A DNA stretch of 64,000 bases from Zonotrichia leucophrys gambelii (Eukaryota > Chordata > Aves > Passeriformes > Passerellidae). Both the position numbers and the translations under genes were made by a program. Under the pieces are notes generated by a model that did not search any database, was not told the DNA's origin, and saw only the letters and a list, made by a program, of their open reading frames with translations. The stretch covers positions 95,279,235 to 95,343,234 of the forward strand of contig NC_088172.1 in the NCBI RefSeq assembly GCF_028769735.1, written 5' to 3'. Shown here piece by piece: positions 39,950 through 50,900 of this stretch; position 1 is the stretch's first letter, and every line of letters begins with the position of its first letter.

Positions 39950-40531
39950 GAAACTTTCCTGTCTGAGAATTTGGGAGCCACTCTGACTGCCAGATTCCCA
40001 CCACCAGGTATTTTCACTACTGGGACCAAAGCCCCATTCCCATGGGCAGCTCCAGAGAACCCCCATGTTTCCTGCTTGGCTCCCCTCACACCCCACTCTC
40101 ACATTTACTCAAGGTTTGCTATACTAGCCCCACAATGGAACCTGAAAGCACTTTAATCATGCCACAGTAACACAGATGGAACTTTTTGGGGATACCCGGG
40201 GCATTTGTACCTCCACAGTGCATGCACACCACAGTCAGGGTTCTTCCTGCAGAGCTCCTGCTGTCCCTGAATGTTCTGTCACCTGGCTGCTGTCACAGCT
40301 CCTGTGCCCTTCTCGTGCCAATCACAGCCCCCTACCAGAATTCATCACCCAGCCTGCAGCTCCCCCTGCTCCCACCCAGCTACCTGCCCTAGGTGTGCTC
40401 CTCAACACCCAGGAGGATTTATTGGAGCACCTTAAAAGTCTCCTAGAACCTCTCAGAAAGTCACCAAACTGCCTTGTCCCAGGCACAGCTCCAGTTCTTG
40501 CACAGGTGGAAATTGTGTCATATTGGCCCCT
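39950..40531 (+). other. Richer-GC patch with an orphan open frame
   Basis: C-rich sequence standing out from the AT-rich surroundings. It holds a 158-codon plus-strand frame (40176-40652) rich in Pro, Leu and Ser. I recognise no domain, and the frame continues into the tandem duplication next door. It could be an unclassified repeat (LTR-like), a non-coding transcript exon or chance. I do not call a protein here. Confidence 0.4.
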
Positions 40532-40763
40532 CTTAGAACCAAGAGGAATTTGGTTTAAAGCAAAAAAATCAGTGATCATTTCCAGCAGTAAAGCAACTCA
40601 AGGAAACATCTTCACTCCTCACCAAACTACTCTGACACCAGCAATTCCTTAGAACCAAGTGGAACTGGGTATAAAACCCAAAAATCAGTGACCATTTCCA
40701 GCAGTAAAGCAACTCAAGGAAACACCTTCACTCCTCACCACAATACTCTGACACCAGCAATTC
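40532..40763 (+). repeat. 116-bp tandem duplication, two copies
   Basis: Unit 1 is 40532-40647 and unit 2 is 40648-40763. Both begin CTTAGAACCAAG and end CTCTGACACCAGCAATTC. Hand comparison gives 11 substitutions and no gaps, about 90 percent identity, so the duplication is not recent. The differences cluster in the first third (GAGGAATTTGG versus GTGGAACTGGG). Confidence 0.95.
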
Positions 40764-43700
40764 CCAGATATCTCAGCTGCAGAGAGCATTTTTCATTCAG
40801 ACTCTCTCTGAGAAGAAATTAAGTGGTTTTTATCCTCACCTGTAACAAAGAGGGCTCAATTATTCTCTTCTTCGAGTTACTTTCTGCCAGAGCTTCAGTT
40901 CTCAAGTGCTCATCCATACAAGCAGGCATCCTAATCTGCATTTGTCACTGTTATTTTTAATATGTAAGCCAATTATAGTCAGCTTTAAATAGAGAAGCCT
41001 AATGAGAAAATGTATCCTATAATTAAAAGGTAAAAGAATCAAGAACTTCCTGCCAACATTAACTGCTGATTTTACAGCAAGGTTGCCTACTCTTTTCTTC
41101 CATCTCTATATTTGATTTTTTGTGGGTTTTTTCCCTCCTAATTAAAAAAAAATAAAAATAAAGATTAAGATATTTACTAAGGATTTCTTGAGATAAAGTT
41201 TTCCACGTAGAAATTTTGCAACATTTTTTTTTTATTGCTAATTTAAGTCTCTACATACTCTTTACAAAAATCTCAGCCTTGTAAAAAAGGAAAAGATGTT
41301 TCTACACTGCCAAGAGCTCAATTACACATTCTAAAAACTGTACAGACTTAAAGTACAGCAGCCCATCTAAAACTGCTGGCTGTCCATTTATTAAGATTAA
41401 ACATACATTTAAAGGAGAAAAGAGCTTCTTCTTTGGCTATCTAAGAAGATCTATTTCACACCCTTCTCTCACACCCAGACACAAAACTGTAATTAACTTG
41501 AGAGTTCTATTTGGTATTAATATAGCCTTGCAGCAAGCTAGAATGTTTAGTGTGCACTGCTCGTCTGTAGGCATATTAATGAAGGATTTCCTGCCACTGC
41601 AAAACATGTTAAATCCCAGCATTTCCATATGGTAAGATACCATGTCAAAGAAGTTTCAGTGCAGTGATTTTTAAGTTCAATGTCACCCCCACGCCAAGCT
41701 CTCTGCCCTTAGAAACTGAGGTTAAAAAAAAGCATTCACAATAATTTGTGTAGATATTAAAAATTTCTCATGACATTTGAGAAATTAACTCCTTCTTGAC
41801 TATTTTGAGGAAGAAAGACCAAAAAAACCCAAAATAAAACAAAAAAGTGGAGATTAGAATTGGTAAAACCCCAGATTTCAAGTCTCCGCTTCAAAGTAGA
41901 TTTTTAAAATGGAGTTTGGAGTTTATATATATATATAGATATGTGCATATAATATGTAAATATAACACAGTATATTATATAAATAAAATATTTTTTATAT
42001 AATATATATAAATGTATATTTAATTCCATATAAATAATGAATGGCTAAGGCACGAAATGGATTTATAAGTGAAATTTTGTGATGTTCTGTTTCAAAAGTA
42101 TTGAAATACACCCGGTCAATTCTTCAGCTAAAAGCAGCCACTGGGTTTCCCAAAGGATTGTAAAGTAGAGTAGCTCTGACACACACAAGAGTCATTCTAC
42201 ACTTTACATGAGGGCATTGATTTTCAAGTCCCTGGCTTCACTGAGGCATAATGAGAATTTTACCCCAAATCTCAGCTAGCTCCTATGTTCAAGGTTCACA
42301 AGTATCAAAGGAATGCTATAATGCCATTATTATCTACTTAATAGTGAACAAAACTGCTCTTTTTCAGACTGGTTGCCACCAGTCAAAAGTTGCCATACAG
42401 ATTTCAATTTTTGACAAATGAATATTGACAAATTGGTGCCTTTTGCAAACCTAACACCTTTAATGCAAAGCTGAGGCATTTAACTGACCCTATGGTCATC
42501 AGCTCTAGTGTTGTGAACTCTTAAGAGTTAAAACCAGTCTTAAGAGTGGTGATACAAGTTGTTTACAAGGATTTAATGGCTCAAATTATTGTTATTTTTA
42601 AAAAATGGCTGAGATGGAGGATAGAAAATGGGGAGAGTAAAAGGCAAATGTTGGCTTTATAGAAAAGCAATCTGACTCAGATTTTTTTAACGGAAGAATT
42701 CTACCATGCTATCTCCAGTTCAGAAAACACCTTTTAACACCTTTGAAAACTTTAATGTGTGTTACATGACTACAAATTTCCCTGTAGTCAGAAAAGTCAC
42801 TCAAACTCATGTCAAACAAAGACCATTGTTTCAAACTAATCTTTTCCACTCCAGATAAATCCTCTTAAAAAAAAAAAAGCAAGAGAAAACCTGAAACAAC
42901 AATAAAAAAGCCAAATTATAAAGACAGTTTTAGATTAATTTTGCTTTGATACTCATTAAAAATAGATGATTTTGACTGATATGACAACATTGCAAAAAAG
43001 AATTGCTTAATTATGTTGAATATGAACTAAAGTTAATAAGATTCAATTACAGAAAGCGTGTTTACAGCACTTACTTGAGCTTGCTACCACACAAGCTGTT
43101 CTACTTCTTAACTATTATGAAAAACATAACATCAAGACAGCCACATTAGCAGAAACCATCCTGTTATGGTCTCAACTTTGTGTCTTCCACTCAACTGAGT
43201 GAACTGGAGTCACAGTTTTGAGTAAAGAGAGACAAGAAAAGTCTGTCATTTTAATGAGGCAAAATATTGTATGCCTAATGCTTCTGGCCAGCCTTAAAAA
43301 GATCTTTCTTCTTCTGAACTTTTGACATCCACGTCACCCCCATTTATTTTGTCAATGCTAGTCTGTTTTTCTGGTCATCCTTTCCCTTAGTTGGAGACAC
43401 CATCTCTGAAGAAAAGTTTTAGGAAAAACCTTCAGATTACTTAGGGAACATGTAGGTTTTGATCAAAATATCACAAAAAGTTCCTCCCAGGTCTAAAAAT
43501 AATCACACCTGTTTTGAGAATAGCTTGCTTGGACACATGAATCTTGAGGATCACCCTCTGATTTTTACCTATAACAATAATTGACTGTAAATCCACTATG
43601 CTAATATAGTTATTTGTGGCCCAAAATATGAATGAGTACTCAGGGGTTACATCTTAATTTTAGCTTTAAAACCCCATTGATTGCATTTTCTTCAAAAAAC

Positions 43701-43799
43701 TTTTGTAAATACCTGTTCCTGACACAATCCTTGTCATTACTGTAAGTTAAACCGCAGTCTACAACTTCTCAGAACAACACATATTGGGCAAAGGCTGAA
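40764..43799. other. Unique AT-rich DNA, no gene seen
   Basis: No gene or interspersed repeat recognised, apart from the AT-rich block listed at 41922-42039. Confidence 0.55.
41922..42039. repeat. AT-rich TATA-type low-complexity block
   Basis: About 118 bp almost entirely A and T, with TATATATATATATA and further ATATAA alternations. It resembles a decayed (TA)n microsatellite. Such tracts melt easily and can form cruciforms. Confidence 0.85.
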
Positions 43800-44400
43800 T
43801 CAGAGAACTAAGAACAGATTTTCAGCAGAGTTATGCTGTGCCATCTGTCCTTTAAGTTCTTGTTCTAGCTGGTTTTTCAGTCTCCCAGGAGGAGACCAGT
43901 AAGATGGATATCGAGACATTGAGAAATAAGCTTTCCTTCTCTCTGTCCTTAAATACATCTCTCCCTTACCTTCCCTCCCTTGCTCTCTCTTTCCCCTCCT
44001 CTTTTTCTGCACTCTTTTCCTTCTCCACAGCTGTACATCCATCACAGCAGCAACTGGAACACAATAAAAATCCGCCTGAGGTGGCTTTAAGTAAGAGACA
44101 CCCAGCCTCAGGTGCATCAATGCCTCACAGAAAACAGTGCAGGCACCTGACTCTGTAAAGCTGAGATGCAGCACCTGCATTTTCACTGGGAACAGTGCTA
44201 GGACACTTGTCATGCCCAGCTGTCCCCTCACCTGATGCACAGAAGCCTGTCTGCTCCTTGCAGGCACCTGCCACTGCTCCACGCCTTGTTCCAGATGTGT
44301 TTTCCCCTGAGAACAGAGGCAGGGGCTTGCCAAGGTCTCTGTTGTTCTGACCCAGCCTCTGGTTTCTAAGCACTTCAGAATTGAGCATTTTCAGCAAAAA
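43800..44400. other. Richer-GC patch with pyrimidine tract and exon-like segment
   Basis: A C/T-rich tract at about 43925-44030 (CTCTCTTTCCCCTCCTC and similar) ends in CTTCTCCACAG, a near-ideal splice acceptor. Exactly 60 bases later (44031-44090) is TTTAA followed by GTAAGAG, a plausible donor with a non-consensus -1 base. One frame is open through the segment. On the other strand a 177-codon frame (43800-44333) spans the patch; its Arg/Lys-rich middle is simply the antisense of the pyrimidine tract. I do not recognise a protein family on either strand. Confidence 0.3.
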
Positions 44401-45111
44401 CTGTGGTTAATCAGGCTGCAGATTTTCCTAACAGTCTGCACCTATTTAAGCATTTCATCTGTTTGCAAATTTTTCTAGGACAGCTTATTTGTTCGTAATC
44501 TGAGGAGCCTGCTTGCAGCCACTAATGGTAATTACACAATGTGAAAAAAGCATGCACCAAATATATGCATGGAGAGGATATTTTTAAAATTTTTAAACAC
44601 ATCCTGATCAATTATAGTAATTAACATTAGCTGGTCAACATCACCTAAATGATAGTGCTTCATTCAGAGGAATAAATGGAACCAACAATTATATCAAAGC
44701 TACATTTTCTTCCAGATGATGTGCTGTTATCACGTGAAAAATCTGCCTATTTTCTGTGATTCCTTGAATGCCTTTCTCCATAGTATGCAATCTGTGAACT
44801 GTCTTTTAAAAATGCAAAACAAACTGAAGAACTCACTGCTTTGTTCAGCAAGAGTGTGTATTGAATGGTGGAGAGGAATTAAAGCCACTTCTAGCAAAAA
44901 ACTGCAAACACAGAGCAGTGTGGACTTCCTCAAACAGATTGAAAACAAGAGGGAAAGACCAGATTTCTGAAACACCCTGAGCACCACATTACAGCATAGA
45001 AGCAGTAAAAGACAGAAAATAAAAGGCTGAGGAGCTGAGGTAGTACTACTAGAAACACAGAATTGTTAAAGATTAGGCTGGAAAAATCTAATCACATAGA
45101 CTGTTTCCTTT
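44401..45111. other. Unique DNA, no gene seen
   Basis: Mixed-composition sequence with no recognisable repeat or coding domain. The opposed open frames of 84 and 85 codons at 44716-44987 look incidental. Confidence 0.5.
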
Positions 45112-45833
45112 CTGCTGTATTGTATTTCCTGCTAAGCTGAAGTCCCCCAGGAGAATGTGGGCTAGGAATTATGACACTCCTCCCAGCTGCTAATAAGAGT
45201 ATTTTGTCTGCCTCTTGAGCCTTGTTGGGTGTTCTGTAACAGGCCAGGATCCTCTGCCTTGCTGGCCTTCTGCTGGATTCTTACCCATAAACACTCGACC
45301 TTATCATCACATTAAACATCTTGAAACAATTGAGACATTCCCCAACATTCAGAATTACTCCACTGCCTCCCCTTCCCTCCCTGCTGATCCCTTCTGGAGG
45401 GTTTATAAGCTGTGTCACTCATCCCATCACATTTCCACCATGCCCACCCATGGCACCGTTCTCCTGGGCTTCCAGCTCCTCCTGTTCTCTGCCCACCTTG
45501 TGAGTATTGGTGGAGAAACACTTCACTGGGGCTACTGATTCCACCTCCTTTTAGGAGGGAGAAGCCTTCATCCCTATGGCTCTTTCTCAGGTGTTTCCAT
45601 GGTTTGTAGCACATCAATAACCCTTGGGTCTTTGCTGCCACGTGGATCTACATGCCCCCACTTTACTGAGACAGCAGACTGAGGAACCTCCATAGCACTC
45701 AAAGCACTCAAAGCATGCTGTCTCCATGCTTATCTCTATTGATCCTGGCTTTAACCCTTTCCCCCTCCTAATTTTTAGTTCAAAACTCAGTGAACCCTGA
45801 TAAACTCTTTACAAATATCCTTCTCTCCCTTTG
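45112..45833 (-). mobile_element. CR1 LINE internal fragment, endonuclease region
   Basis: On the minus strand, conceptual translation recovers pieces of the CR1 ORF2 AP-endonuclease in the right order: a WW...D motif followed by RRDQQGGKG (compare RRDRQGRRGGG in the family), then RVFMGKNPAEG, then LLGDFS, matching the conserved LGDFN active-site block. Stop codons and frame changes interrupt it, so it is a pseudogenised old copy. The 3' part (reverse transcriptase) is missing below about 45112. The 5' part resumes at 46188 beyond the inserted LTR. Boundaries are approximate. Confidence 0.8.
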
Positions 45834-45839
45834 GGTCAG
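45834..45839 (+). repeat. Target-site duplication, left copy
   Basis: GGTCAG immediately before the solo LTR, repeated immediately after it at 46182-46187. Both copies lie within the CR1 host sequence. Six bases fits class II (ERVK-type) integration. Confidence 0.75.
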
Positions 45840-45960
45840 TATAGGCAGCCATTGAATCTTAGTATGTATTGTATAGGTGGCCTTTGAGCCATAGTGAAAT
45901 ATTTGTATTGTATAAGTGGCCTATGAGTCTCAGTAAAATCTATGTATTGTATAAGTGGCC
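45838..45960 (+). repeat. 39-bp tandem repeats in the LTR U3
   Basis: Units start at 45865, 45904 and 45943 (TGTATTGTATARGTGGCC), with a degenerate shorter unit before the first (GTATAGGCAGCC...). The last unit is partial. Repeats at the 5' end of U3 are typical of retroviral enhancer arrays. Because 39 is divisible by three, they give a misleading 13-residue periodic open frame. Confidence 0.9.
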
Positions 45961-46181
45961 TTGCCCCAGTCCTAGTTGTTCTAAATGGGCTGCAGCTGTG
46001 ATGTCCCTAATTGGGCAGCAGCTGTGGCTAATGAAGATAACTGGGGTAAAAGGGGGTGGGCTGGCTGGTCAGGGAGAGCCTTGGAGGAGCCCTGATAAAG
46101 AAGCTGGAACAACGCTGTTGTGAAGAGCTGCTTGTGAGTAAAACCACCCAGAAGATATGGGACTCTAGAAATATAACAACA
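45840..46181 (+). mobile_element. Solo ERV LTR, 342 bp, inserted in CR1
   Basis: The element runs from TATAGGCAGCC (a decayed TG start) to ATAACAACA (CA end) and is bracketed by GGTCAG duplications. U3 starts with 39-bp repeats, followed by GGGCTGCAGCTGTGATG and GGGCAGCAGCTGTGGCTAAT, then GATAACTGGGGTAAAAGGGG as a TATA-like region. The R/U5-like end (GAGCTGCTTGTGAGTAAAAC, CCCAGAAGATATGGGAC) matches the LTR at 26220-26571. No primer binding site or internal region follows, because CR1 resumes at once. The provirus therefore collapsed by LTR-LTR recombination, leaving a solo LTR. Confidence 0.8.
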
Positions 46182-46187
46182 GGTCAG
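46182..46187 (+). repeat. Target-site duplication, right copy
   Basis: GGTCAG immediately after the solo LTR, matching 45834-45839. The following GTGGGCCTATCTG continues the interrupted CR1. Confidence 0.75.
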
Positions 46188-46510
46188 GTGGGCCTATCTG
46201 TTATGGATTGATTTGCTCTTGTACAGAGACACCAATCCATGATCGAATCATCCAAAATTTTGCTGCTGACACCAGAGTCACATCTTGATCTGCTGGCTCT
46301 TGCTGGTTTTGCCCTCATCATTCCTCCCAAAAGGAAGACTAGAGGAGGATGCTCCTTGCACTTCTGCTTGTTTAACTAGCTCCCCAAGGCCCTAAAGTCT
46401 CTATTAATTATTCTTGGACTTCTTGTTGGAACTTCATCACAACCTACCTCAAAAGTGAGTTACTGGATGATAATCTGAGGGGTGTACCAGGGTAGAAATT
46501 ATTCCAGATA
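46188..46510 (-). mobile_element. CR1 LINE internal fragment, upstream continuation
   Basis: Continuation of the minus-strand CR1 interrupted by the solo LTR. Plus-strand blocks such as CCAATCCATGATCGAATCAT, GCTGCTGACACCAGAGTCAC, AAGGCCCTAAAGTCTCTATT, TTGGACTTCTTGTTGGAAC and GATAATCTGAGGGGTGTACC correspond to the reverse complement of the avian CR1 region upstream of the endonuclease, as I remember the consensus. The outer boundary near 46510 is approximate. Confidence 0.7.
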
Positions 46511-46932
46511 TAGATAGGTAATATTTTAGCATTAGACTCACCAGCTTGTGGCTATGTCAGCATTAGTTTTAAAAGTGCCATGGTACCAGTGAAATATTTA
46601 CTTTGTTTCAATCTGTCTGAATGAACTGCTCAGTCTTTCTTCCACTAAGCTTCTGTCTGACTTAATTATTCTGTATGATGTCTAGAATAGGAGAACTGAC
46701 TGACTGCTAAGCATCTAAAAATTTGTCTCCAGGTACAGAGCCAGGATATCAGATTATGGTTTGAAACAGGATTGAAGAAGGCAGTATGGATGATTCTGTA
46801 TTTGCTCTGCTGTTTAACAACATTGTTGTTCTCCTTTTTTCAATACATACATAATTTACTCACTGAATTGTGCTGAAAATATGCATTCCGATGAAATAAA
46901 ATCAACTGCATAGGACAGCAACTATCTGTAAT
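46511..46932. other. Unique AT-rich DNA, no gene seen
   Basis: No coding sequence or known repeat recognised between the CR1 and the 48-bp tandem repeat. Confidence 0.5.
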
Positions 46933-47068
46933 GTTTTATCCTGCTTTTTCAACAGGTTATAAATTGTTTCATTATAGTCTGTTTTATTCTGCTTCTTCAA
47001 CAGGTTATAAATTGTTTCCTTATAGTCATCTCTTTTTAAACAGGTTATAAGCTGTTTCCTTATAGTCA
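46933..47068. repeat. 48-bp tandem repeat, about 2.8 copies
   Basis: Units at 46933-46980, 46981-47028 and a 40-bp shortened unit at 47029-47068. Each has the core CAACAGGTTATAAATTGTTTC or AACAGGTTATAAGCTGTTTC and ends TTATAGTC. The third has lost 8 bp. A further small duplication (AGGATAATCATAAA twice, 26 bp apart) follows at about 47087-47126. The minus strand is open across the array (67 codons) only because 48 is a multiple of three. Confidence 0.9.
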
Positions 47069-47464
47069 CAGAAATATTGAAGAATAGGATAATCATAAAG
47101 AACATAAGAACAGGATAATCATAAAATCAATCATGACCTTTTCTTTTAATAGCTTCAGGAGTTTTTTCTACGTAGTGTCTACAATCCCACCTCCATCAAA
47201 TGATGCAATCTGATGCAAACATCTGAGGACTTAATTTTCCAGCAGAGGATGCACACTGACTGTTGATGAGATGTATGTAGCTCATGTTCATGTTTCCCCA
47301 ATTAGGGAAAACTAATGCACTACTTGCCTTGTACTCAAGAAACTCACCTTAAATCTACACAAAACATCTTTTCAATCAAGAAAATAATTTACCTGATTGC
47401 AGATGTTAAAACATCACATAACATGTTCTTACCTCAACATGTAAATGTTGATTTGCATTTTTGT

Positions 47465-47912
47465 ACAATGGCAGAGCAATGAGAGTCCAAAAGCTTCTTA
47501 AGCACTGGCAGACTTGGAGCATTGAGCACCTCCCTAGAATGCCTGTTCGAGTGTTTGACCACCCTCTCCATAAAGAAATGTCCACTCTAAACCTACCCTG
47601 GCAGCTTTGAGCCATCCCCACACATCCTGTCACTGGATACCAGGGAGAAGAGCTCAGCTCCTCCCTCCCCTCTTCCCCACCCATGGGAGACGCAGAGAGC
47701 AGTGAGGTTTTCCCTCAGCCTCCCCTTTTTCCAAACTGGGGAAGTCCAAAGCCCTTCCCTACTGCTCACAGGACATTTATTGGAGCCCACTAACCTGCAT
47801 GGGCTTTATTGTCCTCCTCTGAATGCATTCAAGGACCTTCAGGTCCTTCTTAAATTGTGGGGCCCAGAACTGTCCACAGTGCTGGGGATGAGGCTGCACC
47901 AACACTGAACAC
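47465..47912 (-). mobile_element. CR1 LINE 3'-region fragment
   Basis: On the minus strand: GGTGCAGCCTCATCCCCAGC, CTGTGGACAGTTCTGGGCCC, GAATGCATTCAGAGGAGGAC, CCTGTGAGCAGTAGGGAAGG, GGCATTCTAGGGAGGTGCTC and AGAAGCTTTTGGACTCTCAT. This is the CR1 segment from the end of ORF2 into the 3' UTR. The terminal octamers are missing, so the copy is truncated or diverged at its 3' end (near 47465). It is a different insertion from the endonuclease fragment at 45.1-46.5 kb or a displaced part of it. Confidence 0.85.
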
Positions 47913-50900
47913 TGAGGGATAATCATCTCTTTAGACTCAGAATCAATTCTTCAGGCTGGTTTGTAATTCTTCATGTTCTGATCAAGAGCAGATGATCAGA
48001 GTACAAAAAATCACAAGGAAATTTCTCTTTTACCCAATATTGAGTATTATTTTGTCAGGCACTTTTAGGAGAGACAAGTAATACCTGCATTGATTTCATG
48101 CATTCATCTTCAAAAGTAGAAGAGCTAATTAGCCTTTAATTTCCTTAGTAAGCTGAATTAGCAAGACAAAAATGTAATTTTTTTTACTATGCAGATTAGT
48201 CCAATGAGCATGACACTGGAGAGGAATATACATCTCTAGCAAGGAGTTATATCCTCTACCATGAACATCATCTAGTTAAAAATAGTGTTTTACAAAATAC
48301 TTTGCCCTACCTAAAATTATCTTCTTGCATTTCTTTCTAGAAAAAATAATTTGTTACAGCTTTTGTCTTTGAAAAATGTTTTCAACCTGCTACTTAATAA
48401 CCTATTTGGAAATCTCAAAGGTGTTCTGAGAGTGTTGTCAGATGTATGAAAACAAGAACAAGATCTTCTCCCTAGAGATGAACACAATCAGATTCCTTTC
48501 CTATGGGAAATTTTGGGTTCACCTGAGGCTATCCTCAATTGACATGATAATGTGTATTTATTTGATACATTTTAGGAAAAAGAATTTTAAAAAGCCTTGT
48601 TGATGAAAATATTTTCTCCAGTATACAGCTCAAAATTAGCTAATACTCAATGTAATATATCCATTAAAAATTCCTATTATTTTCAAATTCTGTATTCCAT
48701 TTCAGACTAGAGATATAAATAATAAAATATAAATAATAATCTAAAGAGAAAAATACATAGTTTTTCTTCTAAAATTACCAATATTTTGGATGGGTTTAGT
48801 TTTGCTTTTTTTCCTAAAAAAAATCCCATGTCAGGTTATCAATATTAATTTTGATATTTTATGAATTAAAAAAGTCCGTTTTTTTGAAATTTACTTACAC
48901 ATATTTTTAAATGATCCTTTGGATTTTTATATTTAATTTCATAAAATTTATATAAACTCTTATATTTTGGATGAATATTGGATGAAAACTTATTTTCTTG
49001 AACAGGTAATTTAATATTAAATGTTGCTGAAGTGTAAAGTTAACAACTGCCTGACTCAGTACAGTACAGAGTAACAGTAATTCCCAAAGATGTGATGGAC
49101 AACTGGACAGGTTATGGAAAGGGAAGAACCTCCTTGGGCTTAGGCATTACCTTCCAGTCATCATTGATCAAAGTATAATCCTGGAATAATTACTGCTTGG
49201 ATTAAAACCAGTGACATTTCAAAGTGACAATGCAGCAACCTGAGGAGTGTATTTAATTGAGAAATCACTTCCCCAGAGTATTCAAGTCACTAAGCCATTA
49301 TAATAATTAACCACATCCCCTGTAATTTTTTACTGTTTATGGTACAACTGAGATTTCTTCTGTGCATATCCTTGTTGATTGGCAAGTCTGTCCCTAGAAC
49401 ACATCCATCCATTCCTAGAATTTGCTTTGGGAACATCCATTTTATCATGCATCTCTATTACTCTTCTAAGAAATTATTTCAATTATTTTTATTTTTAATT
49501 TGTGTGCCATTGTTATCATGACACTAAAAGGATGGCATTCAAAGAAAAACGCATAATGCACACCTTTTTAGGGTCATTTCAGTACCCCATAATGAAAAAA
49601 ATTGTTTATAATGAGTACGGAGTTTATTTATGCATTTTCAAAGTTTCAGCTCCAAGAAAATAGTCAATCAGTGTTCAGATGGCCTCTAGATACATTCTAG
49701 GTGGAAATGGCTCAGATGAAGAAAGGGAAGATTACAGGAATTTAGATCCTACTCTTTTAAAAAGGATGAGAAAAAGCCTGATTTTGCAATTCCCACATCA
49801 GTGGGGAAAGGAACAGGTTGCTTTTGTTCTTCCATTGCTTCTTGTGAGCTCTGCTGTTTTCCCAGTGGGGCTGTAGAGCAGATTGGCTCAGGTGTTCAGA
49901 ACATTAAAGAAAATTAATTAACATCAAGCATGTGGAAATATAATAATGTATTTGTTTGGACCTGCCAGCTAAAACTTCTTATGTGCTAACACTGGCATCA
50001 AGATCTTGTGTATTAAAAAAAATCTTATTTTCCTGATTTTACTAAGTGACCTCTTTGCACTTACAGTTGTCTACTCAATCTGTGTGCCTTGCTCAGGCCA
50101 ATTTTGCTAGAAAGGAGGAAAACTTTTAACACAGAAAAAAAACCAAAGTGCACTAGAATAACCATAATCACATGATAATAATAGTAATGATAACCATAAC
50201 AATTTTAAATGCTTTCAGTACTTTGTCTGCTTTACGTGGGAGGATGCAGTGAGATCCACTTTAACAGAACTCCTCCCTCAGTCAGTGAGTGCAGAGGGTG
50301 CTCATGGAAATGCCTTTTTAGATGTACATTTCCTCTCATCTTCAAATGTCAATTTTCTTAAAAAATGTGTAGTGAGCTTCGCAAAGATGAGCTAGTTTTG
50401 CATTCAGGACTTCAGGTAATCTTGGCATAATATAAAAAAAAATACTAAATTAATTTCTGATATAATTACCACCTGGCTAATTAAGGACTAATTAGGGACT
50501 TCTGCATATAGGATTTTATAAATATATATATAATTCTTTTGAAATGAGGATCTCACTCAAAAATTAATCAGGTTAGGACAATCTGGTATGTTTTTATCTG
50601 TCTCAATAGGACCTTTAATTTATTGTTCCAGTACTGCAACAGTAAAGTTAATATGTTTTTTATGTAAAATTTTTGCATGACTTTAAAAGGTTGTAAACAA
50701 ATCCATCATCTACTGGAGTCAACATAATATAGGTCAGCAACTTGCTAAATACTAAGTTTAAGATTTAAGTCAAATAAGGTTGAATAAGACATATTTTAAC
50801 AGATATATGCACTTTTCATTTGCAGTTTGAAACTTCAATTAACCATCTTCACCCATTAAAAAGAGCCATTTAATATCTACCTAACAGTTTGTATAGAGGT

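Noticed and set aside
40176..40652. 158-codon plus-strand open frame rich in Pro and Leu
   Set aside because: No recognisable domain, and it runs through a tandem duplication; kept only as part of the GC-patch observation.
41434..41452. TCTTTGGCTATCTAAG, similar to miR-9
   Set aside because: Mismatch inside the mature region and no complementary arm nearby.
42046..42054. TAAGGCACG, the start of miR-124
   Set aside because: Only nine bases match and the flank is AT-rich with no miR-124-type stem.
43800..44333. 177-codon minus-strand open frame
   Set aside because: Its Arg/Lys-rich centre is the antisense of a pyrimidine tract, no domain is recognisable, and it overlaps a second frame of similar quality. 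Chance in a richer-GC patch is more likely.
45036..45045. TGAGGTAGTA, the let-7 5' sequence (also at 52491-52500)
   Set aside because: The match ends after ten bases and no precursor hairpin can be seen around either site.
45869..46123. Periodic open frame with repeated YKWP residues
   Set aside because: Produced by the 39-bp U3 repeats of the solo LTR; not a repeat protein.
46902..47105. Periodic minus-strand open frame with repeated ETIYNLLKK residues
   Set aside because: Translation of the 48-bp tandem repeat; no start context or family match.
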